This document shows positions 16,212-23,250 of a DNA stretch of 29,172 nucleotides, one piece after another. Under the pieces are notes generated by a model. It was not told the origin of the DNA, searched no databases, and worked only from the letters and a program-made list of their open reading frames with translations. Position numbers and translations under genes: made by a program. Numbering within the stretch: the first letter of the stretch is position 1; each line of letters starts with the position of its first letter. Source of the DNA: an uncultured Porphyromonas sp. (GTDB lineage: Bacteria; Bacteroidota; Bacteroidia; Bacteroidales; Porphyromonadaceae); assembly GCA_943912835.1 (NCBI GenBank), contig CALTVJ010000014.1, forward strand, positions 1 to 29,172, read 5' to 3'.

Positions 16212-16619
16212 CTACAAATTTACCTCCATCAACTCTGCTCCGATATGCCGTATATGCTCTGTTATTTGTCTCTCTCGATTTGCCGATGGACGCTTGTGTC
16301 CACTGATGTACTGAGCAAACAGGCTCTGCGAGATACCCAAACGGCGAGCAATAGCAGAAGCGTTAAGCTCGGGATGCTCCATAAAAAAACGATACAAAGC
16401 AGTATATTCTTTCTTATTGAAAAAGCCATCAAAGCTCAAATCTTCGTCTAAGCCTTCCCAATGCAAGCCAAAAGGCAATACTTCGTAGCTGTTACGCTCC
16501 TCTCGTGAAGCATCTCGTAAGCGTGGATAATCCGCAAAGCGTTCAAATCCTTTTACCCCATCTTCACGCTCAACCCAAATCTCGGTTTCGGTTGTCCATA
16601 CTTTTACTATTTTGTCCAT
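16212..16619 (-). CDS. DUF2442-HTH protein, antitoxin-like partner of the DUF4160 gene
   Basis: A 135-residue protein made of two parts. Residues 1-67 match the DUF2442 pattern (KIVKVWTTETEIWVE, then YPRLRDASREERNSYEV, then FGLHWEGLDEDLSFDGFF). Residues about 86-115 form an XRE-type helix-turn-helix (NASAIARRLGISQSLFAQYI, then SGHKRPS). DUF2442 alone is about 80 residues in many genomes, so the HTH is an extra DNA-binding module. It starts 2 bp after the DUF4160 stop, so the two genes form an operon in the order DUF4160 then DUF2442. Such pairs are suspected toxin-antitoxin modules, but activity has not been established for this pair as far as I know. The HTH suggests autoregulation (inference). 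Confidence 0.8.
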   Translation of the reverse strand: MDKIVKVWTTETEIWVEREDGVKGFERFADYPRLRDASREERNSYEVLPFGLHWEGLDEDLSFDGFFNKKEYTALYRFFMEHPELNASAIARRLGISQSLFAQYISGHKRPSANRERQITEHIRHIGAELMEVNL

Positions 16620-16621
16620 AA

Positions 16622-16864
16622 TTACTTATTGCCGTTAAAGAATGTATTCCAACGCTCAATGATAATTTCCTTATTTTCCTCAACTAAGGATTCTATCAAC
16701 TTCAATTCTGACGGTTTCATTCCATGATTTTCTACTAATGTGACATCGGGTAACACATTGAATTTTGCACTTGTTCCTGCTTTCACCACATGAATATGTA
16801 TAGGTTCGTGGTCATTAGAATAGAACATAAACTTGAAACCGAATAAGATAAATAGTGTAGGCAT
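16622..16864 (-). CDS. DUF4160 domain protein, possible toxin of a DUF4160/DUF2442 pair
   Basis: An 80-residue protein that fits the whole DUF4160 family. It begins MPTLFILFGFKFMFYSNDHE, where the family usually has MPTVFRI-G-R--FYS-DH, then PIHIHV with conserved His residues, AKFNVLP, and a charged C-terminal helix (LKLIESLVEENKEIIIERW). DUF4160 genes lie beside DUF2442 genes in many bacteria, and the pair has been suspected to be a toxin-antitoxin module; no biochemical role can be read from sequence. It is the first gene of the two-gene operon, read from a perfect -7 box 27 bp upstream, divergent from the S9 peptidase gene. Its base composition is more A+T-rich than its neighbours, suggesting acquisition by transfer (inference). 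Confidence 0.85.
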   Translation of the reverse strand: MPTLFILFGFKFMFYSNDHEPIHIHVVKAGTSAKFNVLPDVTLVENHGMKPSELKLIESLVEENKEIIIERWNTFFNGNK

Positions 16865-16890
16865 CTTTCTTTGAACGTTAGCTTATTAGA

Positions 16891-16898
16891 CAAAGGTA
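16891..16898 (-). promoter_or_regulatory. -7 promoter box for the DUF4160/DUF2442 operon
   Basis: Minus strand TACCTTTG, a perfect TAnnTTTG match, 27 bp upstream of the DUF4160 start. No -33 element at the expected distance was seen. Confidence 0.55.
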
Positions 16899-16964
16899 GG
16901 TAATAAATTCATCACCTATAAATCTTCTCTCAATTTTTTGTTGTGATTGTGTGTATGCTCTGAG

Positions 16965-16995
16965 ATTGCCCTGCAAGCACAAATAACTATATTTG
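16965..16995 (+). promoter_or_regulatory. Promoter of the S9 peptidase gene
   Basis: ATTG (16965-16968) and TATATTTG (16988-16995) are separated by 19 bp, the standard Bacteroidota -33/-7 arrangement. The ATG at 17023 follows 27 bp later. This is the best-formed promoter in the window. Confidence 0.7.
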
Positions 16996-17022
16996 TGTAA
17001 ATAAACATCATAACAAATTATT

Positions 17023-19644
17023 ATGTCCTATTCTCGACTCATCATCGCTAGTACAGCATGTTTGCTGTCTTTTGCTAGCCTCACAGCGCAAAATCCTGCT
17101 GCGAAACCCTCTCAGCCTACACAAAAGACTGGCACAGCCCCTAAGCCTAAAATCGTGCGTCCAGCCTTGCAGGCTAAGACGATTCTGCATTATGGCCCTG
17201 TACGGTTACACAAGCCTTTGATGGTCGATAGTGTCAATATCAACAATCAGCCATTCAACCCAAAGCCGATAACGAGTTCGATGCCACTGGCTCTACCTCA
17301 GAGCAAAAACTATCGACCGCTTACAGCTGACGAGCAAGCATGCTTCCGTCTATCGGTAGACTCGCTCAAAGACCAAAAGTATTTGGAGTCGTACTATTAT
17401 AGTCTCTATGTACGTTCGGCATCGTACTACAAAGGGAAATTCGCCATCGAATGTAACGCCCCTTGGGAGCTCTTCTTAGATGGTCACAAAATAGGTTCAG
17501 GTAGACCTGCCAAAGCCGTAGCCGATAGCATTGCGCCAGCATGGTCTGCGACGACTTTGAGACCAGGAGCTCATACCCTCACACTCAAAGTGCAGGGCTT
17601 AGCACCAGACCAACATAAGCGGGGGCTGGACTTGCGTGTGGGCTTCACGCCAGACAAAGCTGATGCCGACATCAGTCTAAGCACATCGCCAGAGCAGTAT
17701 GCCGACCTGAATATGATGATTTATGGCGAGACGCTATCCTCGGTGAGCCTCTCGCCCTCGGGCAAATACGCGATTCTCAACCAACGAGGTTTCGCCTCTG
17801 GTAAACCTCGTGCCAAATACTATCTCTATCGAGGCACGAAACGCCTCTCAGAGATCTCGGCACCTCTTGCTCATGCTCGCTGGATGCCTAAGCAAGACAA
17901 ACTCTATTACGACGAAAAGACCAATGACGGACGTACCCTCTACGCCTACGATATCGAGACGGCTCAGGTAGAGGTCTTAGCCCCCAATATCCCCAAAGGC
18001 AACTACTCTATGCTTGCCGATGAGAAGACGCTCATCTACTATCCTACGGAGGAGGGACCTCAATACAAGAAAACATTAGACCGATTTAGCTCTGCCGACG
18101 AACGTATCAGGGGCTATCGTAGTCGTTCGTTCTTAGCAACCTTTGATATGGAGACGGGCGTCTATCAACCTCTGACCTTCGGTGCGCGTAGTACGCATTT
18201 GCATAGCGTGACAAGTGCGTCAGACAAACTAATCTATTCGGTGGCTACACCCACGCCAACAGAGGTGCCTTTTAGTCGTACGGATTATTACGAACTCAAC
18301 ATCAAGACGCAGGCTGTTGATACGCTCTTTGCCGATACACGAGGTATTTCGCAGGTGATGTACACGGCACGACCAGAGTATCTCTTGGTCGTAGGTTCGG
18401 CTGAGGCTTTTGGTCGCATTGGCTGTGTCCTTGCTCCCGATGCGCCCGTGAATACCTACGACAATCAGCTTTTTCTCTACAATAGGCAGACGAAGACAGC
18501 TAGCCCTCTGACCAAAGACTTCGACCCCTCAGTGAGTCGTATATCGGTATCGGATAGTAAGTTTGAAGCCTATCTACTGGCAGAGAATGGCGACCGCAAG
18601 ACACTCTATCGTCTAGACCTGGCAACGGCTAAAACCGTTCGTTTATCAAACAAAGAGGACTATGTCAAGAGCTTTGCGCTCTCGGCTAATGGTACGACCC
18701 TACGCTATATCGGGCAGAGCGCACTCAACGCAGATAGGCTCTATGCTGTCGATGCTCGTAGTGGTAAGGAACAGCTCATCTACGACTTCTCGGCAGAGAA
18801 ACTTCAGCACGTCGATGTGGGTACGATGCGCGACTGGGATTGGACGGCTCCCGACGGTACGAAGGTACAAGGCCGTTACTATCTGCCTCCACACTTCGAC
18901 CCGAAGAAAAAGTATCCGATGCTCGTGTACTACTATGGGGGGACATCACCTGTCAATCGTATGTTGGAAGGCTCGTATTCGCTTGCGATGTATGCTTCGC
19001 TCGGTTATGTCGTGTATAGCCTCAATCCAAGTGGCTCAACGGGCTATGGTCAGGAGTTTGCCTCACGTCATATCAATGCTTGGGGCGATCGCACGGCAAG
19101 CGAAATCATTGGGGCTGTCAAAGACTTCTGTAAGGCACACGACTTCGTCAATAGCCAACGTGTGGGTTGCTTTGGTGCGAGCTATGGTGGGTTTATGACG
19201 CAGTATTTGCAGACACAGACGGATATTTTTGCGGCAGCTATCAGCCATGCTGGCATCTCTGCGCTCTCTTCGTATTGGGGCGAAGGCTATTGGGGTGTCG
19301 GTTATAGCACGGTAGCGAGCAAGGACAGCTATCCTTGGAACAATGCTAAGCTCTATGCTGAGCATAGTCCCCTCTTTAGGGCAGATAAGATACATACGCC
19401 ACTCCTCCTGATACATGGTTTGGCAGATACGAATGTGCCTGTTGGCGAGAGCTGGCAGATGTTTAATGCCTTGCGCATCTTGGGTCGCCCAGTAGAGTTC
19501 GTTGGGGTGTATGGAGAAGACCATGCTATTGCTGACCCATCGAAACGTTACGAATGGACTTCGGCAATGATGGCATTCTTTGCGAAGTATTTGCAAGACG
19601 ACCCCACATGGTGGAATGACCTCTTCCCCAAGGGGACGCACTAA
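17023..19644 (+). CDS. Secreted S9 family serine peptidase (prolyl-oligopeptidase-like)
   Basis: Exported peptidase of 873 residues that probably removes short peptides from the N-terminus of oligopeptides in the periplasm or at the surface. The signal peptide covers residues 1-22 (ends SLTA-Q). A Pro/Lys-rich stretch follows to about 45. An extra N-terminal domain of about 100-200 contains an ECNAPWELFLDGHKIGSG binding-like segment. A beta-propeller covers about 225-600, and the alpha/beta-hydrolase domain about 610-865. The triad is Ser720 in GASYGG, Asp802 in HGLADTNVP and His834 in GEDHA. The length exceeds that of typical dipeptidyl peptidase IV-type enzymes because of the N-terminal domain. 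Exact specificity (dipeptidyl, tripeptidyl or acylpeptidyl) is not decidable here. It is relevant to an asaccharolytic, peptide-using lifestyle (inference). Confidence 0.9.
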   Translation: MSYSRLIIASTACLLSFASLTAQNPAAKPSQPTQKTGTAPKPKIVRPALQAKTILHYGPVRLHKPLMVDSVNINNQPFNPKPITSSMPLALPQSKNYRPLTADEQACFRLSVDSLKDQKYLESYYYSLYVRSASYYKGKFAIECNAPWELFLDGHKIGSGRPAKAVADSIAPAWSATTLRPGAHTLTLKVQGLAPDQHKRGLDLRVGFTPDKADADISLSTSPEQYADLNMMIYGETLSSVSLSPSGKYAILNQRGFASGKPRAKYYLYRGTKRLSEISAPLAHARWMPKQDKLYYDEKTNDGRTLYAYDIETAQVEVLAPNIPKGNYSMLADEKTLIYYPTEEGPQYKKTLDRFSSADERIRGYRSRSFLATFDMETGVYQPLTFGARSTHLHSVTSASDKLIYSVATPTPTEVPFSRTDYYELNIKTQAVDTLFADTRGISQVMYTARPEYLLVVGSAEAFGRIGCVLAPDAPVNTYDNQLFLYNRQTKTASPLTKDFDPSVSRISVSDSKFEAYLLAENGDRKTLYRLDLATAKTVRLSNKEDYVKSFALSANGTTLRYIGQSALNADRLYAVDARSGKEQLIYDFSAEKLQHVDVGTMRDWDWTAPDGTKVQGRYYLPPHFDPKKKYPMLVYYYGGTSPVNRMLEGSYSLAMYASLGYVVYSLNPSGSTGYGQEFASRHINAWGDRTASEIIGAVKDFCKAHDFVNSQRVGCFGASYGGFMTQYLQTQTDIFAAAISHAGISALSSYWGEGYWGVGYSTVASKDSYPWNNAKLYAEHSPLFRADKIHTPLLLIHGLADTNVPVGESWQMFNALRILGRPVEFVGVYGEDHAIADPSKRYEWTSAMMAFFAKYLQDDPTWWNDLFPKGTH

Positions 19645-19685
19645 GGCTGTGGGTGCGTGTGGCATGCCTGCCTCTGATTAAGACA

Positions 19686-19730
19686 AATACACCGACGAAA
19701 GCTATAAAAGCCTTTCGTCGGTGTATTTTC
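19686..19730. terminator. Bidirectional terminator between the S9 peptidase gene and hcp
   Basis: Perfect 16-bp arms AATACACCGACGAAAG (19686-19701) and CTTTCGTCGGTGTATT (19712-19727), followed by TT on plus, between convergent genes. It lies 20 bp beyond the hcp stop and 41 bp beyond the peptidase stop. Confidence 0.85.
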
Positions 19731-19749
19731 GTTATCTAGTTTGATAAGC

Positions 19750-21405
19750 TTATGCAAGCAAACCAAACTTCTCTAAATCACCCTCTACCGAACCAATCGG
19801 TGCGATGCCGAAGTTCTCAATCAAGACCTTAGCCACACCTGGCGAAACGAAGGCAGGAAGCGTAGGGCCAAGGTGAATGTCCTTCACACCAAGGTACAGC
19901 AAGGCCAGTAAGACAATGACCGCCTTCTGCTCATACCAAGCGATATTGTAGGTAATTGGTAGCTCGTTGATATCGTTGAGCTGGAAAACCTCTTTGAGTT
20001 TCAAGGCAATCACCGCAAGCGAATAGCTATCGTTGCACTGACCAGCGTCCAAGACACGAGGTATACCATTGATATCCCCTAGAGGGAGCTTGTTGTAGCG
20101 ATACTTGGCACAACCCGAGGTGAGGATAACGGTATCTTTAGGTAGTGCTTTGGCAAACTCGGTGTAGTAGTCACGGCTCTTCATACGTCCGTCGCAACCA
20201 CTCATCACGATGAAGCGACGTATAGCTCCTGTCTTCACCGCATCGACCACGGCATCGGCAAGTTGCAGTACCTGATTGTGAGCAAAACCTCCGATGATCT
20301 CACCTTGCTCTAGCTCTGTAGGAGGCTCACAAGTCTTGGCAAGCTCTATGACAGCGCTGTAATCCTTGTGTCCGTGCTCGTCTGTAGGGATATACTTACA
20401 GCCTGGGTAGCCTGTCGCATTGCTCGTAAACATACGATCTTTGTATGTTGAGGTCTTGAGCGGTGGCACGATACAGTTTGTCGTAAAGACGATAGGACCA
20501 TTGAAGGCTGTAAACTCCTCACGTTGTTGCCACCAAGCATTACCATAGTTGCCTACGAAGTGGCTGTATTTCTTGAAGGCAGGGTAGTAGTGTGCAGGAA
20601 GCATCTCGCTGTGTGTATAGACGTCTACGCCCGTACCTTCGGTTTGCTTGAGGAGATCCTCCATGTCGTGTAGGTCGTGACCACTGATAAGGATACCAGG
20701 TCGTGAACCGACACCGATGTTTACTTTAGTTATCTCTGGGTGTCCGTACTTCGTTGTGTTGGCAGTATCGAGTAGTGCCATGGCATGTACGCCAAATTCG
20801 CCCGTCTTCATCACGAGGGCAACGAGCTCGTCAGCCGAGAGTGTTTTGATGGTGATATCGCTTAGTGCCTCTTGTGTGAAAGCATGGCAAGCCTCATTGT
20901 CAAAGCCTAGACGCATAGCATGGTCTAGGTAGGCTGCCATACCTGTCAGACCGTAGAAGGTGAGCTCCTTGAGCGAACGTACATCTTCATTTGTTTCGCT
21001 GAGTACGCCTACAGCCTTAGCTTGACGTGCGAAGTCGCTCTCCTCTCCCTTCCACGATAGGGCTTCGTGCTCTGGTAGCTTGATACCAGCTGCGATGGCT
21101 TCACCGATAAGTTCGTTGCGAAGCTTGATGCCGCTGTGGATACGCTCCTTGATGGCTTCGTCGTCGAAGTTGGCGTTTGTAATGGTCGTAAAGAGGGCTA
21201 ATGTTACCCAATGGTTAGCTTCGCTCTTAACCTCAATACCAGCCGAACGCATAGCTGTAGTCACGATAGAAACAGCCTTGGCTGTAAACTTGAGGAGGTC
21301 GAGATACATAGCGGTGCTGGCCTCTTTACCACACACACCTTTGACGGTACAGCCTATACCTTTGTTGGCTTCTTGACACTGGAAGCAAAACATCTGATTA
21401 TCCAT
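19750..21405 (-). CDS. hcp: Hydroxylamine reductase / hybrid-cluster protein
   Basis: Cytoplasmic iron-sulfur protein that reduces hydroxylamine or nitric oxide and protects against nitrosative stress. The start is placed at the ATG at 21405, giving 551 residues and MDNQMFCFQCQ, the usual N-terminus; the longer frame would begin upstream of the family start. The cubane cluster motif is Cys7-x2-Cys10-x8-Cys19-x5-Cys25, the spacing of Hcp from strict anaerobes, not the facultative form. Hybrid-cluster ligands are visible in TNCIVPP, SGCDGRM, TSGCAKYRY and DAGQCNDSYS. The promoter has a CRP/FNR-type palindrome, so activation by an HcpR-like regulator is likely. No regulator or reductase gene lies beside it. 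Confidence 0.96.
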   Translation of the reverse strand: MDNQMFCFQCQEANKGIGCTVKGVCGKEASTAMYLDLLKFTAKAVSIVTTAMRSAGIEVKSEANHWVTLALFTTITNANFDDEAIKERIHSGIKLRNELIGEAIAAGIKLPEHEALSWKGEESDFARQAKAVGVLSETNEDVRSLKELTFYGLTGMAAYLDHAMRLGFDNEACHAFTQEALSDITIKTLSADELVALVMKTGEFGVHAMALLDTANTTKYGHPEITKVNIGVGSRPGILISGHDLHDMEDLLKQTEGTGVDVYTHSEMLPAHYYPAFKKYSHFVGNYGNAWWQQREEFTAFNGPIVFTTNCIVPPLKTSTYKDRMFTSNATGYPGCKYIPTDEHGHKDYSAVIELAKTCEPPTELEQGEIIGGFAHNQVLQLADAVVDAVKTGAIRRFIVMSGCDGRMKSRDYYTEFAKALPKDTVILTSGCAKYRYNKLPLGDINGIPRVLDAGQCNDSYSLAVIALKLKEVFQLNDINELPITYNIAWYEQKAVIVLLALLYLGVKDIHLGPTLPAFVSPGVAKVLIENFGIAPIGSVEGDLEKFGLLA

Positions 21406-21435
21406 AATAAATTCGTTTAAGTTTGTTTTCGCCAG

Positions 21436-21443
21436 CAAAGCTA
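21436..21443 (-). promoter_or_regulatory. -7 promoter box of hcp
   Basis: Minus strand TAGCTTTG, a perfect TAnnTTTG match, 30 bp upstream of the hcp ATG. No -33 TTTG is present; instead a palindrome lies at the activator position, as expected for an activator-dependent promoter. Confidence 0.7.
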
Positions 21444-21464
21444 TAAAAGTGTGTAGGCATATTT

Positions 21465-21480
21465 TGTAACCTAGGTTACA
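21465..21480. promoter_or_regulatory. CRP/FNR-type operator upstream of hcp (probable HcpR site)
   Basis: TGTAACCTAGGTTACA is a perfect 16-bp palindrome. Its centre is about 29 bp upstream of the upstream edge of the -7 box, which puts it near -41 from the expected transcript start, the class II activator position. Crp/FNR-family HcpR proteins control hcp in many anaerobes including Porphyromonas gingivalis, so HcpR is the best candidate (inference). Confidence 0.7.
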
Positions 21481-21507
21481 CTGCTCGTATGATATCCTAA
21501 ATAAGAG

Positions 21508-21556
21508 GAGACTATTGCATAATACGGCACTCGCTTCGGTGCGAGGCGCACAGCCA
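21508..21556 (-). repeat. Partial copy R1 of the GAGAC/GTCTC repeat family
   Basis: 49 nt identical, in reverse complement, to 23301-23349. It contains the right end of the element (GAGACTATTGCATAATACGG when read on plus). The other end is missing. It lies between the hcp operator and the rhomboid promoter. Confidence 0.85.
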
Positions 21557-21592
21557 GTTGGGATAAATCGTGGGCAATAGTTCTGTATTTCG

Positions 21593-21600
21593 TACCTTTG
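21593..21600 (+). promoter_or_regulatory. -7 promoter box for the rhomboid gene
   Basis: TACCTTTG, a perfect TAnnTTTG match, 26 bp before the ATG at 21627. It rules out the longer start at 21570, which lies upstream of it. Confidence 0.6.
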
Positions 21601-21626
21601 CTCCTAAGAAAGAACAAAATCAAATT

Positions 21627-22346
21627 ATGCAGTTTTATTATCCACCACAGCCCTCGGCTCTTGATAGATTTGCTCCACGAGTAACACGTATCTTATTGTT
21701 CCTAAATATCGCCATCTGGTTTGCTCAGAGATTGGTGCCAGGAGCTTTGGGTATAGACCTCACAGAGCTGCTTGGTCTACATTACTTCGAGGCTGACCGA
21801 TTTAGCTTGTTTCAGCTCGTGTCGTATATGTTCCTCCATAGTACCGACAGCGTGTGGCATCTACTCAACAATATGTTTATGCTCTGGATGTTTGGTAGTG
21901 TGCTCGAGCGATATTGGGGCGAAGAGCGATATATCCTCTATTATCTGACTACGGGTATCTCGGCAGCGCTCTTGCAAGAGCTGATATGGTACATGGACTT
22001 CCACGAGATTGTCGCCTACAAAGACCAGATGGTGCAGATAGCTAACGGCATGACGATGCTCGGGCGCGAACTACTGAATATGCCGACGACGGTTGGGGCT
22101 TCGGGGGCAGTCTTTGGCTTGCTCTTGGCTTATGGTATGTGTTTCCCGAATGCCGAGATGTTTTTTCTCTTCTTCCCCGTGCCTATTAAGGCTAAGTACA
22201 TGGTGATGCTCTTTGGGGCTTACGAGTTGTTTCAAGGGGTGCATGCTACGGGGAGTCAGATAGCGCACTTCGCTCATCTTGGTGGTATGCTTGGGGGGAT
22301 TGTGTTGATTTATCTGTGGCGACGCAGGCACCGACATCGTTTTTAG
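21627..22346 (+). CDS. Rhomboid family intramembrane serine protease
   Basis: Inner-membrane protease of 239 residues that cleaves membrane-spanning substrates. The ATG at 21627 (MQFYYPPQPSALDRF) is preferred because a -7 box lies just upstream. About six membrane segments are visible. The catalytic Ser159 lies in VGASGAVFG and the catalytic His217 in HFAHLGG. The helix-2 oxyanion motif is WHLLNNMFMLWMFG (His78, Asn81/82), followed by ERYWGEERY in the L1-type loop area. A 30-residue insertion between helices 3 and 4 (about 118-150) is typical of Bacteroidota members. The substrate is unknown. A 57-residue membrane protein gene follows 35 bp downstream. Confidence 0.92.
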   Translation: MQFYYPPQPSALDRFAPRVTRILLFLNIAIWFAQRLVPGALGIDLTELLGLHYFEADRFSLFQLVSYMFLHSTDSVWHLLNNMFMLWMFGSVLERYWGEERYILYYLTTGISAALLQELIWYMDFHEIVAYKDQMVQIANGMTMLGRELLNMPTTVGASGAVFGLLLAYGMCFPNAEMFFLFFPVPIKAKYMVMLFGAYELFQGVHATGSQIAHFAHLGGMLGGIVLIYLWRRRHRHRF

Positions 22347-22381
22347 AACATAAGTATAACATCATCAAAATAGATTAGATT

Positions 22382-22555
22382 ATGAAAATGCCCACATTGC
22401 GCACACGAGCTTTAATCGCTCTTGTTGTCTTCGTTGTTGTAAGTGTCTTGTGGTATGTCTTTTCGCTTCCGAATGCTATTCATGCAGGGGCAATCACGCT
22501 TTGTCTCTTATTTGTGTTTATGCCTTTTATATTCGGAAAGAAAGAGAGCAAATAG
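22382..22555 (+). CDS. Small two-segment membrane protein
   Basis: An ATG-to-TAG frame of 57 residues, too short for usual ORF cut-offs. It has a basic N-terminus (MKMPTLRTR), a hydrophobic segment of about 10-28 (ALIALVVFVVVSVLWYVFSL), a short turn (PNAIHAG) and a second hydrophobic segment of about 37-51, and ends FGKKESK. Positive charges at both ends and two hydrophobic segments predict an inner-membrane hairpin with both ends in the cytoplasm. It follows the rhomboid gene by 35 bp with no terminator between them, so it is probably co-transcribed. No family is recognised. Translation is not proven. Confidence 0.55.
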   Translation: MKMPTLRTRALIALVVFVVVSVLWYVFSLPNAIHAGAITLCLLFVFMPFIFGKKESK

Positions 22556-22638
22556 GAGGCTCGTAAGCTTAACTGCCCGTGCGGCATTCGTCGCTTTGCG
22601 CCAACTGCCTCCCCACTGAATTGCCCGTGCGGCTCGCA

Positions 22639-22671
22639 CCTCGGGGGTATGGGGGCTGAGCAAGCCCCCAC
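22639..22671 (-). repeat. GC-rich repeat B, copy 1
   Basis: A 33-nt sequence built around the hairpin GGGGGCT-GAGCA-AGCCCCC. It matches 22992-23024 in reverse complement with one mismatch. Both copies are preceded, on their own strand, by TTGCGCCAACTG. Confidence 0.75.
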
Positions 22672-22720
22672 GGGGAAGGCATTCATCGCTTTGCGTTTGA
22701 GGGCTGTCGTCTTTTTCTCT

Positions 22721-22768
22721 ATCATTATAAAGGGGGACTTCTTTTCGGAAGCCCCCCTTTATAATGAT
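22721..22768 (+). terminator. Terminator-like hairpin after the rhomboid operon
   Basis: 21-bp arms with one mismatch: ATCATTATAAAGGGGGACTTC (22721-22741) and its near complement at 22748-22768, around TTTTCG. The outer A+T pairs would act like a T tract if only the GC core forms. It lies 165 bp beyond the small membrane protein gene and may also stop readthrough into the repeat region. Confidence 0.6.
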
Positions 22769-22819
22769 TAAGGAAGCAATAAAAAAGCGTTGCGAAATCG
22801 TGTAGTCTATTCGCCTTTT

Positions 22820-22971
22820 GAGACCGCCCGACGGGTGCCATTTTGAGAGATTTTGCAGAATGCGGTAATCGCAAGGCATTGAGACTGAGGGCGCAGGGAG
22901 TTTACTCTTGTAAATAACCAAGCCCAAATGTAGAAAATAACGAAGCGAGTGCCGTATTATGCAATAGTCTC
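22820..22971 (+). mobile_element. MITE-like repeat R2 (152 bp) with 5-bp flanking direct repeats
   Basis: Runs from GAGACCGCCCGACGGGT to CAATAGTCTC. It is flanked on the left by CTTTT (22815-22819) and on the right by CTTTT (22972-22976), consistent with a target-site duplication (6 bp, CCTTTT, if the element ends one base earlier). It shares 38 nt (22839-22876) exactly with R4 and its right end with R1 and R3. No transposase is present. It lies in an intergenic region. Confidence 0.65.
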
Positions 22972-22991
22972 CTTTTGTTATTCTCCCTTAT

Positions 22992-23024
22992 GTGGGGGCT
23001 TGCTCAGCCCCCACACCCCCGAGG
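22992..23024 (+). repeat. GC-rich repeat B, copy 2
   Basis: Reverse complement of 22639-22671 with one mismatch. It contains the hairpin GGGGGCT-TGCTC-AGCCCCC and lies just outside the right direct repeat of R2. Confidence 0.75.
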
Positions 23025-23250
23025 GCGTGAGGCACGCCTGCCAGTTGGCGCAAGGGGGGCGAGGGGCAATGGTCGAGGCTTATCTTTGTACAACGCCCAC
23101 ACGTTATTCCAATAGGCACGGAAATAACGATGGATTGTAGGGGTATTGACAACGTAAATTTAGAGAGGTAAAAGACGATAGTTCGCATCTTTTGGTCTTC
23201 GCCCCTCTTGGCTATAACTTTGCCCTCGTAAACAACTCAACGCCCTTTAT
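23025..23250. other. Unassigned intergenic stretch with two promoter-like boxes
   Basis: No convincing reading frame. TATCTTTG at 23081-23088 and TAACTTTG at 23215-23222 match the -7 consensus on plus. Between them lie short inverted segments such as CGTTATTCC/GGAAATAACG (23102-23130). A small RNA transcribed from the first box is possible but not shown. Confidence 0.3.

Noticed and set aside
16121..16306. 61-residue plus frame starting MIMKTKG
   Set aside because: It runs through the bidirectional terminator and into the DUF2442-HTH gene on the other strand.
18662..19198. 178-residue frame within the S9 peptidase gene, and the 200-residue minus frame at 19063-19665
   Set aside because: Both are shadows of the catalytic domain coding region, whose triad and motifs are intact in the real frame.
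21570..21626. Longer start for the rhomboid protease
   Set aside because: The extension lies upstream of and across the -7 box TACCTTTG and adds no recognisable sequence.
22508..22927. 139-residue and overlapping 81-residue minus-strand frames
   Set aside because: They translate a terminator hairpin, the GC-rich repeat B and R2 in reverse; no homology pattern, promoter or conserved composition.
22820..22971. R2 considered as a complete insertion sequence
   Set aside because: It is only 152 bp with no transposase frame; at most a non-autonomous element.
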